Positions 5,852 through 6,255 of a stretch of 6,255 nucleotides of DNA are shown one piece after another. The stretch covers positions 1-6,255 of the forward strand of contig CAYPYI010000079.1 in assembly GCA_964415085.1 (NCBI GenBank). Direction: 5' to 3'. The notes below the pieces were generated by a model. The model was given only the letters and a program-made list of their open reading frames with translations. It searched no databases and was not told where the DNA came from. The position numbers and the translations under genes are program-made. Origin of the DNA: CAYPYI01 sp964415085. GTDB taxonomy: Bacteria > Bacillota > Clostridia > Tissierellales > Tissierellaceae. The first letter of the stretch is position 1; every line of letters begins with the position of its first letter.

Positions 5852-6255
5852 TTAATCTCATATCCTCTTGGTGTTACTATTTTTTCACCTTTAAAGTATG
5901 TGTTTGAATTTCCTATTATTATTACAGTCATCATGTCTACTTTTTCATAATCTATACTTCCTAATTTTTCTGACCATACAACTGTTCCTTCCCTTCCTGA
6001 ATTACGAACAAGTCCAACAGGAGTATCTTCTGACCTATGCTTTAATATAGTATTTATAGCCTCTTCTAAGTGGCCTGGTCTTCCTTTACTTCTAGGATTA
6101 TATAAAGTTATAACAAAATCTGCTATACTAGCATGCTCTAATCTTTTTAATATTACATCCCATGGAGTTAATAAATCACTTAAGCTTATTGATGCATAGT
6201 CATGCATAATCGGTGAACCTAATTCTGAAGCTGCAGAAAAAGCTGCTGTTACTCC
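5848..6255 (-). CDS. cbiH: Cobalt-precorrin-3 C17-methyltransferase (ring-contraction enzyme), 5'-truncated by the window
   Basis: The frame is open to the window edge and starts GVTAAFSAASELGSPIMHDY, so the ATG at 6205-6207 is an internal methionine, not the start. The visible 136 residues are the C-terminal half of a family of about 240. Recognisable are the GVTA-x-x-x-AA and LG-x-P-x-MHDYASISLSDLLTPW segments (SAM-pocket region of the tetrapyrrole methylase fold), ADFVITLYNPRSKGRPGHL, and TPVGLVRNSGREG. These fit CbiH/CobJ rather than the sister methylases CbiF, CbiL or CbiE. CbiH methylates C17 of cobalt-precorrin-3 and brings about ring contraction. It ends TGA overlapping the cbiJ start. 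Further upstream genes of the corrin operon presumably lie outside the window. Confidence 0.92.
   Translation of the reverse strand, partial: GVTAAFSAASELGSPIMHDYASISLSDLLTPWDVILKRLEHASIADFVITLYNPRSKGRPGHLEEAINTILKHRSEDTPVGLVRNSGREGTVVWSEKLGSIDYEKVDMMTVIIIGNSNTYFKGEKIVTPRGYEIK

Noticed and set aside
6205..6207. ATG at 6207 as the cbiH start
   Set aside because: The frame continues to the window edge with the conserved GVTAAFSAASELG segment of CbiH, so this methionine is internal.
1..6255. CRISPR array, tRNA/rRNA genes, insertion sequences, phage att sites
   Set aside because: No spaced direct repeats, tRNA-like cloverleaf, transposase motifs or terminal inverted repeats were seen on reading both strands.

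Overview
The window is AT-rich, with strong A/T third-position bias, strong purine-rich ribosome binding sites and tightly packed cobalamin genes. Together with the protein sequences this points to a low-GC Clostridia member, probably near Clostridioides/Peptostreptococcaceae. That placement is an inference from codon use and protein style, not a search. A run of exactly ten Ns (4258-4267) shows the source is a scaffolded draft assembly.

Right side, minus strand (5123-6255): the 3' end of an anaerobic corrin-ring operon, with a partial cbiH (cobalt-precorrin-3 C17-methyltransferase) overlapping cbiJ (cobalt-precorrin-6A reductase) by ATGA. It ends in a strong hairpin terminator shared with the convergent gene. 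Centre, plus strand (4094-5081): a D-Ala-D-Ala-ligase-like ATP-grasp gene with its own promoter, interrupted by the N gap. Its two halves lie in different frames only because the gap size is a placeholder. Between it and cobT lies a 215-bp divergent intergenic region holding a promoter for each side and no recognisable cobalamin riboswitch.

Left-centre, minus strand (958-3878): a compact operon cobT-cobU-cobS-cobC, the complete nucleotide-loop assembly branch. CobT makes alpha-ribazole phosphate, CobU turns adenosylcobinamide into its GDP-activated form, CobS joins the two, and CobC removes the remaining phosphate. The genes are 10 bp apart or overlap, and a hairpin follows cobC. So one stretch carries both a ring-synthesis block and a loop-assembly block, split by an unrelated plus-strand gene.

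Far left, minus strand (1-783): an open frame running off the window that is a chimera. Its N-terminal ~215 residues look like the beta-propeller of an S9-family prolyl-oligopeptidase-type peptidase. The last ~44 codons are clearly the early part of a CapF/WbjC-type NAD-dependent sugar epimerase/reductase. The switch falls in a short stretch (about 130-159) reading GIYEYDIDTD that would suit either family. This looks like recombination or, more likely, misassembly across a short similarity. The frame also has no ATG/GTG/TTG near its excellent Shine-Dalgarno; an ATA codon sits where the start should be.
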